Positions 1-8,581 of a stretch of 64,000 nt of DNA are shown piece after piece. The notes under the pieces are model-generated. The model saw nothing but the letters and a program-made list of their open reading frames with translations. It did no database searches and had not been told where the DNA came from. Position 1 is the first letter of the stretch, and every line of letters begins with the position of its first letter. The stretch comes from Sebaldella sp. S0638. Its GTDB lineage: Bacteria > Fusobacteriota > Fusobacteriia > Fusobacteriales > Leptotrichiaceae. Both the position numbers and the translations under genes were made by a program. The DNA lies in assembly GCF_024158605.1 (NCBI RefSeq), contig NZ_JAMZGM010000006.1, positions 29,721-93,720 on the forward strand. Reading direction: 5' to 3'.

Positions 1-117
1 AAAAATTATCACTTTTCAAAACAATTTACTGCTTTATTTTTTATATTTTGGAAGGAACAAAGAAAAATATCTGATTTATAAAAAGAAAAAAATTAAAATA
101 TAAAAATAGGAGAAAAA

Positions 118-1398
118 ATGAGTATAAGCGGAGTCAGAAAGAATTTTGCATATTTATTCTTTATACTGAATATAGTGGTTTATTTCTTCTGCCTGATGTT
201 AATAGGCGATAGTCTGGGCGGCAGAAATATAGCTATTTTCATATTTTCGGCATGTTTGTATTATATATTTAATATATATGATATGAGCAGCAGCAGATAC
301 AGAAATTCGGATATGTTAATGGCTGTATTTCTGAATGCTTTTTTATTTGTACTTTCTTTATTTGCGAAATTGTTCACTTTTAATCAGGGGATAATAGTAT
401 TTGGTCTAATTCTGTTTTTTCAGATGTTATTCAAATATCTGGTTTTAAGTGTTTTTGTAGATAAACTGAAAGTGCTTTTTATAGGAATGAATGATTATCA
501 GGAAGAACTTATAGAAACTCTGAAAAAAGGTGAGCAGTATCGCTTTTTGGGAGTTCTTGACAATAAAAAAGAGAATTTTGTAGATGCATTGAAATCAGAG
601 TATGAAAGCCTGAAACCTGACATAATAGTGGATTTTACTGAAACAATTCTGAATAATACCAAGCTTGTGGAGATTTTGCTTAATTATAAACTGGAAGGTC
701 TTCAGTTCTATAATTATCTGAATTTTTATGAAAATCTGGAAATGAAACTGCCGATAAGTGATCTGGATCAAAAGTGGTTCCTTGAAAACGACGGTTTTGA
801 AATATATTATAATAACTTTAATATGAGGGTAAAAAGGCTTCTGGATATATTAATGGCTGTAATAATAGGGGCAATATGTCTTCCTATTATGCTCATAGCT
901 GCGGTAATAGTAAAGCTCGGTTCAAGAGGGCCTGTTTTATTCGTTCAGGAGCGTATTGGAGAGTTAAACAGACCTTTTGATATGTATAAATTCAGATCAA
1001 TGACACAGGATGCAGAAAAAGACGGGCCTCAATGGGCTCAGAAAAATGATGCGAGGATAACCGGTTTTGGTAAATTTATGAGACTTACGAGAATTGATGA
1101 GCTTCCCCAGTTATGGAATGTAATAAGAGGGGATATGAGTTTCGTAGGGCCAAGACCTGAAAGGGAATTCTTTATTAAGCAGCTGGAAAAAGAAATCCCG
1201 TATTATAATCTAAGACATACAGTAAAGCCGGGACTGACAGGATGGGCACAGATAATGTATCAGTATGGTTCTACTATAGAAGATTCATACATTAAACTTC
1301 AATATGACCTTTATTACATAAAACATCATAATATAATATTTGATTTTATGATAATACTAAATACAATAACTACAGTTATTTTAGGGAAAGGAAGATAA
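118..1398 (+). CDS. Polyprenyl glycosyl-phosphotransferase (initiating sugar transferase)
   Basis: This 426-residue protein should transfer a sugar-1-phosphate from a UDP-sugar to undecaprenyl phosphate, the first membrane step of exopolysaccharide or O-antigen assembly. The N-terminal third has about four membrane segments (roughly residues 9-115), followed by a soluble spacer. From about residue 236 comes the bacterial sugar transferase domain (PF02397): a re-entrant hydrophobic stretch, the KFRSM motif, a RIDELPQLWNV block with the Asp-Glu dyad, and GPRPE. The length and N-terminal membrane domain resemble WbaP/WcaJ-type enzymes rather than the minimal PglC type. An AGGAG at 108-112 supports the ATG. 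The epimerase gene starts 2 bases after its stop, so the two are co-transcribed. The sugar specificity cannot be read from sequence. The operon probably begins before the window. Confidence 0.9.
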   Translation: MSISGVRKNFAYLFFILNIVVYFFCLMLIGDSLGGRNIAIFIFSACLYYIFNIYDMSSSRYRNSDMLMAVFLNAFLFVLSLFAKLFTFNQGIIVFGLILFFQMLFKYLVLSVFVDKLKVLFIGMNDYQEELIETLKKGEQYRFLGVLDNKKENFVDALKSEYESLKPDIIVDFTETILNNTKLVEILLNYKLEGLQFYNYLNFYENLEMKLPISDLDQKWFLENDGFEIYYNNFNMRVKRLLDILMAVIIGAICLPIMLIAAVIVKLGSRGPVLFVQERIGELNRPFDMYKFRSMTQDAEKDGPQWAQKNDARITGFGKFMRLTRIDELPQLWNVIRGDMSFVGPRPEREFFIKQLEKEIPYYNLRHTVKPGLTGWAQIMYQYGSTIEDSYIKLQYDLYYIKHHNIIFDFMIILNTITTVILGKGR

Positions 1399-1400
1399 GA

Positions 1401-2315
1401 ATGAAAAAGGTACTGGTAACAGGCGGGGCAGGATTTATAGGTTCACATGTCGTGGACAGATTTTTAGAGAGTAACTATGAAGTAGCGGCAGCTGATAATC
1501 TGGTAACCGGAAACATAGAGAATATTAGCGGGAAAAATATAAAATTTTTTAATATAGATATAAGGGACAGTGTGAAACTAGAGGAGCTTTTCAGTGCTGA
1601 AAAACCTGACTATGTAATTCATCTTGCAGCACAGGTAAGCGTTTCTTCGTCGGTAGAAGATACAGTATATGATGCTGAGGAAAATATAATGTCTCTGATA
1701 AACATTTTGGAATTATGTAAAAAATATAACACTGAAAAAATAGTATTTTCAAGTACGGCAGCAGTATATGGAATACCGGAGGAAGTACCGTCAAAAGAGA
1801 GCAATAAAACGGCTCCTTTGTCACCTTACGGGTTATCCAAGCTTACTGGGGAAGAATATATAAAAATGTATTCAGGACTTTTTGGTGTAAATTATGTAAT
1901 ATTGAGATATGCCAATGTATACGGGCCGAGACAAAGTGCACATGGAGAAGCAGGTGTAGTTTCGATTTTTAATGATAAAATAAAAGCAGATGGGGATATT
2001 TTTATAGAAGGTGACGGGCTTCAGACAAGAGATTTTGTTTTTGTAAAAGATGTTTCTAAAGCAAACTTTATATGTGCCACAGAAAATATAAAAAATGAAA
2101 CTTTTAATGTATCGACTAATACTGATATTTCTATTTTGGAACTTTTTAATACTATGAAAAAATATTCAGAGTACACCAAAGATGCAGTACATAAGGAAGC
2201 CAGAAAAGGTGATATCAGAAATTCAAGGCTGGATAATACTAAATTATTAGACTCTACGAGCTGGAAGCCTGAATATACTCTTGATCAGGGACTAAAAGAG
2301 TATCTTGCTAAATAA
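1401..2315 (+). CDS. NAD-dependent sugar epimerase/dehydratase (UDP-glucose 4-epimerase-like)
   Basis: This is a 304-residue extended short-chain dehydrogenase. It shows the Rossmann NAD-binding motif GGAGFIGSH at residues 8-16, a conserved LAAQVSV stretch, a catalytic Ser/Thr region (FSSTAAVYG) and the YGLSK (YxxxK) pair, and the RYANVYGPRQ substrate-loop motif typical of UDP-hexose 4-epimerases. It likely supplies a nucleotide sugar for the polysaccharide pathway begun by the upstream transferase, whose stop codon lies 2 bases before this start; a ribosome site (AAAGGAAG) sits in the upstream gene's end. The family assignment is firm; 4-epimerase as against 4,6-dehydratase or a related activity is inferred from overall resemblance and is less certain. 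Confidence 0.87.
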   Translation: MKKVLVTGGAGFIGSHVVDRFLESNYEVAAADNLVTGNIENISGKNIKFFNIDIRDSVKLEELFSAEKPDYVIHLAAQVSVSSSVEDTVYDAEENIMSLINILELCKKYNTEKIVFSSTAAVYGIPEEVPSKESNKTAPLSPYGLSKLTGEEYIKMYSGLFGVNYVILRYANVYGPRQSAHGEAGVVSIFNDKIKADGDIFIEGDGLQTRDFVFVKDVSKANFICATENIKNETFNVSTNTDISILELFNTMKKYSEYTKDAVHKEARKGDIRNSRLDNTKLLDSTSWKPEYTLDQGLKEYLAK

Positions 2316-2365
2316 ATATAAGTAATAAGTGTATTACAAAAGGGAATAAAACGGAGGTTGTGTTT

Positions 2366-2848
2366 ATGAAGAATTACAGGGAATACGAATTGGCCAGCCA
2401 GTGGAAACCATTGGTGATAATTTCAGCAATACTTTGCATTCTGTCCTTTCTGAGTAATATTGCAATGCTGATTATGTCTCCCAGAAGTATACCGGTTTAT
2501 TATGAGGGAGTGGGAGTTTATGATGTGGAACTTCCTAATATGTTTCGGTTATTTCTGATACTATCCCTGCTGAATTTTTTACTTTACGGCTCGGGATTAT
2601 TATTTGGTATTCTGATACAGAAAAGAAAAAAAACAGGATTATATTTATATACTTTATATCTGGGATTGAGGCTGTACCTTATTTATAACATGATGATGGT
2701 AACCGGAGCAGATGTATTAGGATGGGTAAGTGCAGTACTTTTCATTTTTGAGGCGATTATTATTCTCAAATTATGGTTTACTGAAGATGGCAAATTATGG
2801 CTTTCCGGAGAAAATTTATCTGCCGGACAATCTGAAATACAGGATTAG
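2366..2848 (+). CDS. Small integral membrane protein, unknown function
   Basis: A 160-residue protein with four predicted membrane segments (about residues 14-37, 56-82, 89-110 and 118-141) and a short charged C-terminus; no family was recognised. An in-frame GTG at 2360 lies only 2 bases after the GGAGG at 2353-2357, so the ATG at 2366, with 8-base spacing, is the better start. It follows the epimerase by about 50 bases and ends at a strong bidirectional terminator, so it is probably the last gene of the polysaccharide transcript. There is no direct evidence for a role in that pathway. Confidence 0.75.
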   Translation: MKNYREYELASQWKPLVIISAILCILSFLSNIAMLIMSPRSIPVYYEGVGVYDVELPNMFRLFLILSLLNFLLYGSGLLFGILIQKRKKTGLYLYTLYLGLRLYLIYNMMMVTGADVLGWVSAVLFIFEAIIILKLWFTEDGKLWLSGENLSAGQSEIQD

Positions 2849-2850
2849 AA

Positions 2851-2897
2851 AAAAGAGCATATTTTTATTTTGATTGAAATATGCTCTTTTATTTTTT
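2851..2897. terminator. Bidirectional intrinsic terminator between convergent genes
   Basis: An AAAAGAGCATATTT arm pairs with GAAATATGCTCTTTT across a short T-rich loop, with A- and T-runs on both sides. It lies between the end of the plus-strand membrane-protein gene (2848) and the end of the minus-strand methyltransferase gene (2900), so it can serve both. Confidence 0.85.
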
Positions 2898-2899
2898 TG

Positions 2900-3661
2900 T
2901 TATACAATTTTTTCTGCGACCATTCTAAGTCTCTTGTAATCAGCATACCAGATTCCGTCTTTGTAAAGAACAGGTTTTGCATTATTTTCTACTTCCTGTA
3001 TGATTTCACTTCTTAATTCATCATCAATACCTTCAAAATACGGATTATGGAACATATTTATAAAGTTTCTTAAACCGTCTTCTCCGCTAAGCACAGTATC
3101 TCTGTCAAAATAAAGTGCATATCTTATAGTGAAACCTGATTTTTCAAGAAGTGTAGAATATTCAGCCAAAGAAGGGAAAAACATAATTTTCTTTTCAGCA
3201 TTTTCATGAAAACCTCTTTTTATCAGAGATTTTTGTACATTGGACAGAATAGCTGCCGTATTGTCCTTACCACCCATTTCAAAAATAAGTTTACCACCGG
3301 GTTTTAAAGAATTATAGATATTTTTCAGAAATTGTTCCTGTTCAAATATCCAGTGAAATACAGCATTGGAAAAAACTTTGTCAAATTTATTATGAAAGTC
3401 CATTTCCAGAGCATTTACATTTGAAAATTCAATGTCAGGATAGTTTTTTCTTGCTTCTGAGAGCATTTTTTCAGAAGCATCAATTCCTGTTACTAAAGGA
3501 GTCTTTTTTGATATTTCAAAAGTAAGTTCACCGGTACCGCACCCTAAGTCCAGTATTGCTTCTCCTTCTTCAGGATTTAGAAGATGCAGAAGATCAAGTC
3601 CGTAGTTATAGACAAAAGAGTGGCTGTTTTTATATAAATCAGGGTTCCATAAGTCTTTCAT
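2900..3661 (-). CDS. Class I SAM-dependent methyltransferase (trans-aconitate methyltransferase-like)
   Basis: A 253-residue methyltransferase. Motif I is ILDLGCGTGELTF (about residues 35-47), followed by GIDASEKML (motif II) and the FSNAVFHWI stretch characteristic of Tam-like and malonyl-ACP methyltransferase-like enzymes. The C-terminal half carries a helical cap. Start ATG with AAAGGAA about 8 bases upstream. It appears monocistronic: the terminator at 2851-2897 follows it, and the PPDK cluster upstream has its own terminator at about 3751-3780. The substrate is not determinable; a small carboxylate such as trans-aconitate is a guess from family resemblance. Confidence 0.85.
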   Translation of the reverse strand: MKDLWNPDLYKNSHSFVYNYGLDLLHLLNPEEGEAILDLGCGTGELTFEISKKTPLVTGIDASEKMLSEARKNYPDIEFSNVNALEMDFHNKFDKVFSNAVFHWIFEQEQFLKNIYNSLKPGGKLIFEMGGKDNTAAILSNVQKSLIKRGFHENAEKKIMFFPSLAEYSTLLEKSGFTIRYALYFDRDTVLSGEDGLRNFINMFHNPYFEGIDDELRSEIIQEVENNAKPVLYKDGIWYADYKRLRMVAEKIV

Positions 3662-3750
3662 ATGATTTCCTTTCTTTTTTACAGTTTTATAATAAAATAA
3701 TAACAGAAAATAGAAGTATGGTCAATAAAATTTATAAGCAGAGCATATAA

Positions 3751-3780
3751 AAAGGCTGTATCATGAGATACAGCTCTTTC
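3751..3780 (-). terminator. Intrinsic terminator of the PPDK operon
   Basis: Perfect stem GCTGTATC/GATACAGC with an ATGA loop, extended by an AAAG/CTTT pairing; on the minus strand it is followed by a T-run. It lies downstream of ppdK and before the methyltransferase start. Confidence 0.75.
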
Positions 3781-3783
3781 GGC

Positions 3784-3852
3784 AAGAATATACGGGTTTA
3801 TTATCTTTGAACATATTTTAGGATAATAAATAAGGGATCCCGTATAATTCTT
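3784..3852. other. Long imperfect hairpin in the ppdK 3' region
   Basis: Two nested inverted repeats: an outer arm at 3784-3796 pairs with 3839-3852 (one bulged base) and an inner TTTATTATC (3797-3805) pairs with GATAATAAA (3822-3830). Together they give about 22 base pairs with an 8-base asymmetric bulge. There is no T-run directly after it, so it is not a simple terminator. It may be a 3' stabilising structure for the ppdK mRNA; the function is inferred only. Confidence 0.5.
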
Positions 3853-3911
3853 AAACATAATTTTCTTTAAAAAATTAGGCTTTTGGTGAATTTATTTTTT
3901 AAAAGAAAAAA

Positions 3912-6554
3912 CTAAATTGTGTTGCTCTGTCCTGCAGAGTCCTGGTTTATAGCTAGTTTAGCAAGAGCTAGTTTAACCAGAGGTATTCTGAATGGTGAAC
4001 ATGAGAGGTAAGTAATGCCTAATTTGGAATATAATTCCAAGGCTTCGGGATCTCCCGCCTGTTCTCCGCATATACCCAGTTTTATATTTTTATTTGTTGT
4101 TCTGCCAAGCTGTGCTGACATCTCTATTAATTTCCCCACTCCTTTTTTATCAAGAGTAGAGAAAGGATTAGCAGTAAATACATCATGATTCATATAATCA
4201 AATAAAAATTTATTAGAATCATCACGTGAAAATCCGAAAGTCATCTGTGTAAGATCATTAGTACCATAACTGAAGAAGTCCGCTTCCTCTGCTATTTCAT
4301 CGGCAAGAAGTGCCGCTCTTGGTATTTCTATCATAGTACCAATGTGATATTCCACGCTGTTATTCTTTTCTTTAAATACTTGTTCTATTTCATCAACCAA
4401 ATGGTTTTTAATAAATTTTAGTTCCTTTTTGTCACACACCAGAGGTATCATTATTTCCGGGCTTATGTTTATTCCGTTTTCCTTGGAAATAACAGCAGCT
4501 TCTATAATTGCTCTTACCTGCATTTTATATATTTCCGGAAAAGTGATAGCCAGACGGCATCCACGGTGTCCGAGCATAGGATTGCTTTCTTTCAGGTTCT
4601 CTATTCTGTAATGCATATCGTTCATAGTGAGACCCATTGAAGCAGCAAGGTTTTCTATCTCTACGTCAGTCTTAGGAAGAAACTCATGTAAAGGAGGATC
4701 TAAAAGTCTCACATTTACCGGTTTATTATCCATAAGTTTGAAAATCTCTACAAAGTCTTCTCTCTGGAACTTTAGAAGCTCATCAAGATATTCTTTTCTT
4801 TCATCTTCATAATTAGCCAGTATCATACTTCTTACAATAGGGATTCTTATTTTATTAAAGAACATATGTTCCGTTCTGCAAAGCCCTATTCCGTCAGTAT
4901 TAAACTGGTTAGCGTGCATTGCATCATTAGGGGTATCGGCATTCGCTCTTACGCCTATTTTTCTGAATTCATCCAGCCATTTCAGGAGAATCTTGAAGTT
5001 TTCATTAGTATCAAGTTTTACCTTTGGAATTTCTCCCAGATATATATTTCCTGTACTTCCGTCAATTGAAATACAATCTCCTTCTTTGATCATTACATCA
5101 TTTATAACAATATATTTTTCTTCTTTATTAAATATTATATCTTCGCATCCTGTGACACAGCATTTACCTATTCCTCTTGCTACCACAGCAGCGTGTGATG
5201 TCATTCCGCCTTTTGAAGTAAGTATTCCTTCGGAATAAAGCATTCCTTCAATATCTTCCGGCGAAGTCTCTTCTCTTACGAGAACTACTTTTTCACCTTT
5301 ATTCTTAGCAATAGTAACATCAGCAGGATTAAAGTATACTTTTCCCGATGCAGCTCCCGGAGAAGCAGCAAGTCCTTTTCCAACTACTTTTGATTTTTTC
5401 AGATATGTGTCGTCAAAAACAGGATGCAGCAGATTTTCAATATCTTTTGAGCTTATTCTTTTTACAGCTTCCTTTTTATCAATTAGTTCTTCTTTTACAA
5501 AGTCACATGCGGAGTTAACTGCTGCAAGAGGAGTTCTCTTGGCATTTCTTACCTGAAGAAAAAAGAGTTTTCCGTTTTCTATGGTAAATTCAATATCCTG
5601 AATATCTCTGAAATATAATTCCAGTTTTTTTGAAGTATCAAAAAGTTCTTTATATATTTTTGGAAATTCCTTGTTAAGTTCGCTTATTTCAAGCGGAGTT
5701 CTGATCCCTGCGACTACATCTTCACCCTGTGCATTCATAAGGTATTCACCGAAAAGCATATCATCTCCGTTTATTGGATTTCTTGAGAAAAGAACACCTG
5801 TTCCTGAAGTTTTTCCCATATTTCCAAAAACCATAGACTGTATATTTACAGCTGTACCAATATCATGTGATATTTTATGAAGATTTCTGTATGTTATTGC
5901 TCTTGGGTTATTCCATGAACGAAACACTGCTTCAACAGCAAGGAAAAGCTGTCTTGTAGGGTCTTCCGGAAATTCAGTTTTTTCAAAATCGTAATATATT
6001 TTTTTATACTTTTCAATAAGTAACTTCAGGTCTGAAATTGTCAAATCAGAGTCAGAAGTGTATTTTTTTTCGGTTTTTACATTTTCCAATTGTTTTTCAA
6101 ATTCAATTCTCGGAATTTCAGATACAACATTTGAAAACATTTCGATAAATCTACGGTAGCTGTCATAGGCGAATCTTTCATTATTGGTAAATTCTGCCAA
6201 AAGCTTTACCGAAGAATCATTCAGTCCCAGATTTAGTATTGTATCCATCATTCCGGGCATTGAATTCGGTGCTCCTGATCTTACTGAAAGCAAGAGGGGC
6301 TGTAAATTCCTGTTTCCTAAAAATGATTTCTCTGTTTTTAATTCCAAAAGTCTGAGGTTAGATAGAATAGTCTCTTTTAATTCTATCCAAAGTGTGTTAT
6401 CTTCAAGATATTTCTTGCACGCCGTTGTGCTGATAGTAAAACCCGGAGGTACATTTAGTCCTAATGAAGTCATTTCTGCGAGATTGGCACCTTTGCCGCC
6501 AAGGATATCTTTCATATCCTTATTACCTTCGTTAAACTGATAAATAAGTTTCAT
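3912..6554 (-). CDS. ppdK: Pyruvate, phosphate dikinase
   Basis: This 880-residue enzyme reversibly converts pyruvate, ATP and phosphate to PEP, AMP and pyrophosphate, a glycolytic/gluconeogenic switch common in anaerobes. The N-terminal nucleotide-binding domain starts with the family signature GGKGANLAEMTSLGL, and GAPNSMPGMMDTILNLG lies near residue 100. The central phosphohistidine domain carries GGMTSHAAVVARG, whose His is the swivelling catalytic residue and whose neighbouring Thr is the target of the PPDK regulatory protein. The C-terminal PEP-binding TIM barrel shows MIEIPRAAL and FSYGTNDLTQMTFG. Length matches the family (about 875). AGGAGG lies 8 bases upstream of the ATG. The next gene upstream in transcription encodes its regulatory protein, supporting reversible phospho-regulation in this organism. 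Confidence 0.97.
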   Translation of the reverse strand: MKLIYQFNEGNKDMKDILGGKGANLAEMTSLGLNVPPGFTISTTACKKYLEDNTLWIELKETILSNLRLLELKTEKSFLGNRNLQPLLLSVRSGAPNSMPGMMDTILNLGLNDSSVKLLAEFTNNERFAYDSYRRFIEMFSNVVSEIPRIEFEKQLENVKTEKKYTSDSDLTISDLKLLIEKYKKIYYDFEKTEFPEDPTRQLFLAVEAVFRSWNNPRAITYRNLHKISHDIGTAVNIQSMVFGNMGKTSGTGVLFSRNPINGDDMLFGEYLMNAQGEDVVAGIRTPLEISELNKEFPKIYKELFDTSKKLELYFRDIQDIEFTIENGKLFFLQVRNAKRTPLAAVNSACDFVKEELIDKKEAVKRISSKDIENLLHPVFDDTYLKKSKVVGKGLAASPGAASGKVYFNPADVTIAKNKGEKVVLVREETSPEDIEGMLYSEGILTSKGGMTSHAAVVARGIGKCCVTGCEDIIFNKEEKYIVINDVMIKEGDCISIDGSTGNIYLGEIPKVKLDTNENFKILLKWLDEFRKIGVRANADTPNDAMHANQFNTDGIGLCRTEHMFFNKIRIPIVRSMILANYEDERKEYLDELLKFQREDFVEIFKLMDNKPVNVRLLDPPLHEFLPKTDVEIENLAASMGLTMNDMHYRIENLKESNPMLGHRGCRLAITFPEIYKMQVRAIIEAAVISKENGINISPEIMIPLVCDKKELKFIKNHLVDEIEQVFKEKNNSVEYHIGTMIEIPRAALLADEIAEEADFFSYGTNDLTQMTFGFSRDDSNKFLFDYMNHDVFTANPFSTLDKKGVGKLIEMSAQLGRTTNKNIKLGICGEQAGDPEALELYSKLGITYLSCSPFRIPLVKLALAKLAINQDSAGQSNTI

Positions 6555-6597
6555 ATTTAAACCTCCTAGTTAGAATAAAAATAATATATACCCGGAC

Positions 6598-6662
6598 AAT
6601 GCCAGTATTTTTAGCTCATTAAAGGTAAATCAAATAATAGAGCGCTGATACTGTATTGCCAA
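6598..6662 (-). promoter_or_regulatory. Inverted-repeat leader between PPDK regulator and ppdK
   Basis: The roughly 160-base gap between the two genes contains an imperfect inverted repeat: CAATGCCAGTAT near 6598-6609 against GATACTGTATTG near 6648-6659, plus TTTAGC and a nearby GCGCTGA. It could fold in the ppdK leader or mark an internal promoter or processing site. No consensus promoter was identified here. Confidence 0.35.
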
Positions 6663-6713
6663 AAAACATCTTCCTGTCTGAAAACTTAAAGATAATCCAA
6701 GCTTAGAAATATT

Positions 6714-7520
6714 TTAGTCTTCCTTATTTATATAACTCAAAATTACATCTCCGGTTTCTTCAATGGCCTTATTTGATACATCAATAACAGGACATCCTAT
6801 TTTTCTGATAACTTCATTTGCATACTCGATTTCTTCAAGTATTGATTCCTTGTCAGAATAAGAGGAATGAGAAGTAAAACCTAAAGTTTTTAGTCTTTCA
6901 CGTCTTATGGCGTGAACCTTATCCATGGAGATAGTAAGTCCGAAAATCTTTTCCGGTGATGCCTTAATAAGTTCCTTTGGTATTGGAACATTAGGGACTA
7001 TAGGAAAATTTGCCACTTTATAATTTTTGTTGGCAAGATACAGGCTAAGCGGTGTCTTGCTGGTTCTGGAAATTCCCAGAAGTATTATATCAGCGAGAAG
7101 AAAACCTCTCGGATCTTTTCCGTCATCATATTTTACTGCGAATTCTACAGCTTCAATTCTGTTAAAATAGCTCATATTAAGTCTTCTCAGTATACCGGGT
7201 TCTCTTTTAGGTTCTTGATTGAGGATACCGGCTATAGAATTTAATGCTTCTGAAAGTAAATCCACATTTTTTATCTCATAGTTTCGTGAGAATTCTTTTA
7301 TATAGTTAACAAGTTCTGTTTCCACTAGTGTGTAAAAAAATATGGATTTATGAGTTTTGCTTTCTTCAAGTATATTTTTTAGTTCATCAAGAGTACTGAC
7401 AAACGAATATTTTTTTATTTCGTAATTATTATAATTAAACTGACATAAAGCAGCTTTTATCAACGATTCAGATGTTTCACCGACTGAATCCGAGATAGAG
7501 TAAATATATATTTTTTCCAT
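6714..7520 (-). CDS. Pyruvate phosphate dikinase regulatory protein (bifunctional kinase/phosphorylase)
   Basis: A 268-residue member of the PPDK/PPS regulatory protein family (formerly DUF299). The family uses ADP to phosphorylate and inactivate PPDK on the Thr next to the catalytic His, and phosphate to reactivate it. Diagnostic motifs are the N-terminal ISDSVGETSES, the P-loop-like LGISRTSKTPLSLYLA at about residues 148-163, and the GLTISMDKVHAIRRERLKTLG block. AGGAGG precedes the ATG. It sits between the CcpN-like regulator (8-base gap) and ppdK, the same neighbourhood found in many Firmicutes, which makes PPDK rather than PEP synthase its partner. Confidence 0.95.
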   Translation of the reverse strand: MEKIYIYSISDSVGETSESLIKAALCQFNYNNYEIKKYSFVSTLDELKNILEESKTHKSIFFYTLVETELVNYIKEFSRNYEIKNVDLLSEALNSIAGILNQEPKREPGILRRLNMSYFNRIEAVEFAVKYDDGKDPRGFLLADIILLGISRTSKTPLSLYLANKNYKVANFPIVPNVPIPKELIKASPEKIFGLTISMDKVHAIRRERLKTLGFTSHSSYSDKESILEEIEYANEVIRKIGCPVIDVSNKAIEETGDVILSYINKED

Positions 7521-7528
7521 GCTTCCTC

Positions 7529-8167
7529 CTATTTGTCGAGTAATTCAAAAAATAAATTGCAGGCTGTGGTTTTAGAAAACTGTCCTATGACTTTCAGAAT
7601 ATTTCTGCCGTTTTCTTCCATGCTCTGTACGATAGGTATATTATCAATCTGGTGATAATTCAGTTTTTGGATGCCGTCATAGATAGATGACTTAGAATAC
7701 AGATAAATAACATTGGGCATTCTGGTCATAACCAGACTAACCGGAATTTTTTCCAGATCTTTTCCGTTTATACTTATTTTTAAAAGGTCTTTTTTAGTAA
7801 CTACACCCACAAGTGAATTATTTTCCACTGTGTACAAAATATCTGTATTGTACATAAATAAATTAATTATTGCATCTTTAATGTTCATATCGTGGTTTAT
7901 AAGTGTAGGGACTTCCATGACTTCGGAGATATCCTGCTCTTTTATCTCTTCTTTTGAAAAATAGTGAAAGTGGCTGCCTGCCAGAGAATAACCGATTTTA
8001 GGTTTTGCTATAAGGATATTAAACTTAGTTAATACGGAAAAATCCAGTCGTAATGTAGATTTATTCATTTTAAGGATCTGTGCTATCTCTTCGCCGGTAA
8101 CAGGCTGATGTTTCTCTACAATTTTAATTATTTCCTTTTGTCGAGATGTAAATTTTATAGAACTCAC
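7529..8167 (-). CDS. ccpN: CcpN-like transcriptional repressor (HTH plus two CBS domains)
   Basis: A 212-residue regulator. An N-terminal winged helix-turn-helix (about residues 5-60; RQKEIIKIVEKHQPVTGEEIAQILKMNKSTLRLD region) is followed by two CBS domains (about 80-140 and 145-205). This is the architecture of B. subtilis CcpN/YqzB, which senses adenine nucleotides and represses gluconeogenic genes. It heads a transcript with the PPDK regulatory protein and ppdK, so it likely controls pyruvate-PEP interconversion. The GTG start has a poor ribosome site (AAAGTAG nearly adjacent), so the exact start is uncertain by a few codons. Palindromic operator-like repeats lie directly upstream, suggesting autoregulation. 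Confidence 0.87.
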   Translation of the reverse strand: MSSIKFTSRQKEIIKIVEKHQPVTGEEIAQILKMNKSTLRLDFSVLTKFNILIAKPKIGYSLAGSHFHYFSKEEIKEQDISEVMEVPTLINHDMNIKDAIINLFMYNTDILYTVENNSLVGVVTKKDLLKISINGKDLEKIPVSLVMTRMPNVIYLYSKSSIYDGIQKLNYHQIDNIPIVQSMEENGRNILKVIGQFSKTTACNLFFELLDK

Positions 8168-8180
8168 CTACTTTCGATTT

Positions 8181-8234
8181 TAATGTGATGCATTATTTGA
8201 AAATAATATAACACATTGAAAAAAAGATGTCAAT
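8181..8234 (-). promoter_or_regulatory. Promoter and downstream operator of the ccpN-ppdK operon
   Basis: On the minus strand, TTGACA (8229-8234) and TATATT (8205-8210) are separated by 17 bases. A palindrome TAATG-N5-CATTA within TAATGTGATGCATTAT (8181-8196) begins just after the expected transcription start, a position where a bound repressor would block transcription. The same 16 bases recur at 8318-8333. That CcpN binds them is inference. Confidence 0.7.
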
Positions 8235-8317
8235 TTATTTCGTGAATTTAAGGATATATATTTGAAACACCTATAATAAAAATATAATATATATCAATAA
8301 ATACAATGCTTTTGATC

Positions 8318-8350
8318 TAATGTGATGCATTATAAAAATATAGTGCATTA
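8318..8350. promoter_or_regulatory. Second copy of the TAATG-N5-CATTA operator plus half-site
   Basis: An exact 16-base repeat (8318-8333) of the operator at 8181-8196, followed by a partial copy TAGTGCATTA at 8341-8350. It lies about 120 bases upstream of the ccpN promoter and about 190 bases before the divergent DUF975 gene promoter, so it could aid looping or control either side. Confidence 0.55.
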
Positions 8351-8581
8351 ATAGATGTTTTTTAAATGGAAATTTTAAAAATACGGGAATAATTAGAAAT
8401 TATAATGTTTATTGCTGATAATAGTTATATTTAATTAAATAATTTATTATGTTTTGAAAATATTAATTAATATTATAGTTATAAAATTTTGATGAAATAC
8501 TTTATTTATTGAGAAAAATAATTGACCTGTTTGACTGTTTTATGGTATATTTAAATAAAATTTTAAAGGAATTGTGGGTTT
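8351..8581 (+). promoter_or_regulatory. AT-rich intergenic region with promoter for the DUF975 cluster
   Basis: Nearly pure A+T up to about 8500. On the plus strand TTGACC (8522-8527) and TATATT (8546-8551), spaced 18 bases, form a good promoter about 30 bases before the first DUF975-like start. An open frame beginning at 8509 overlaps this promoter and the next gene in another frame and is not believed. Confidence 0.55.
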
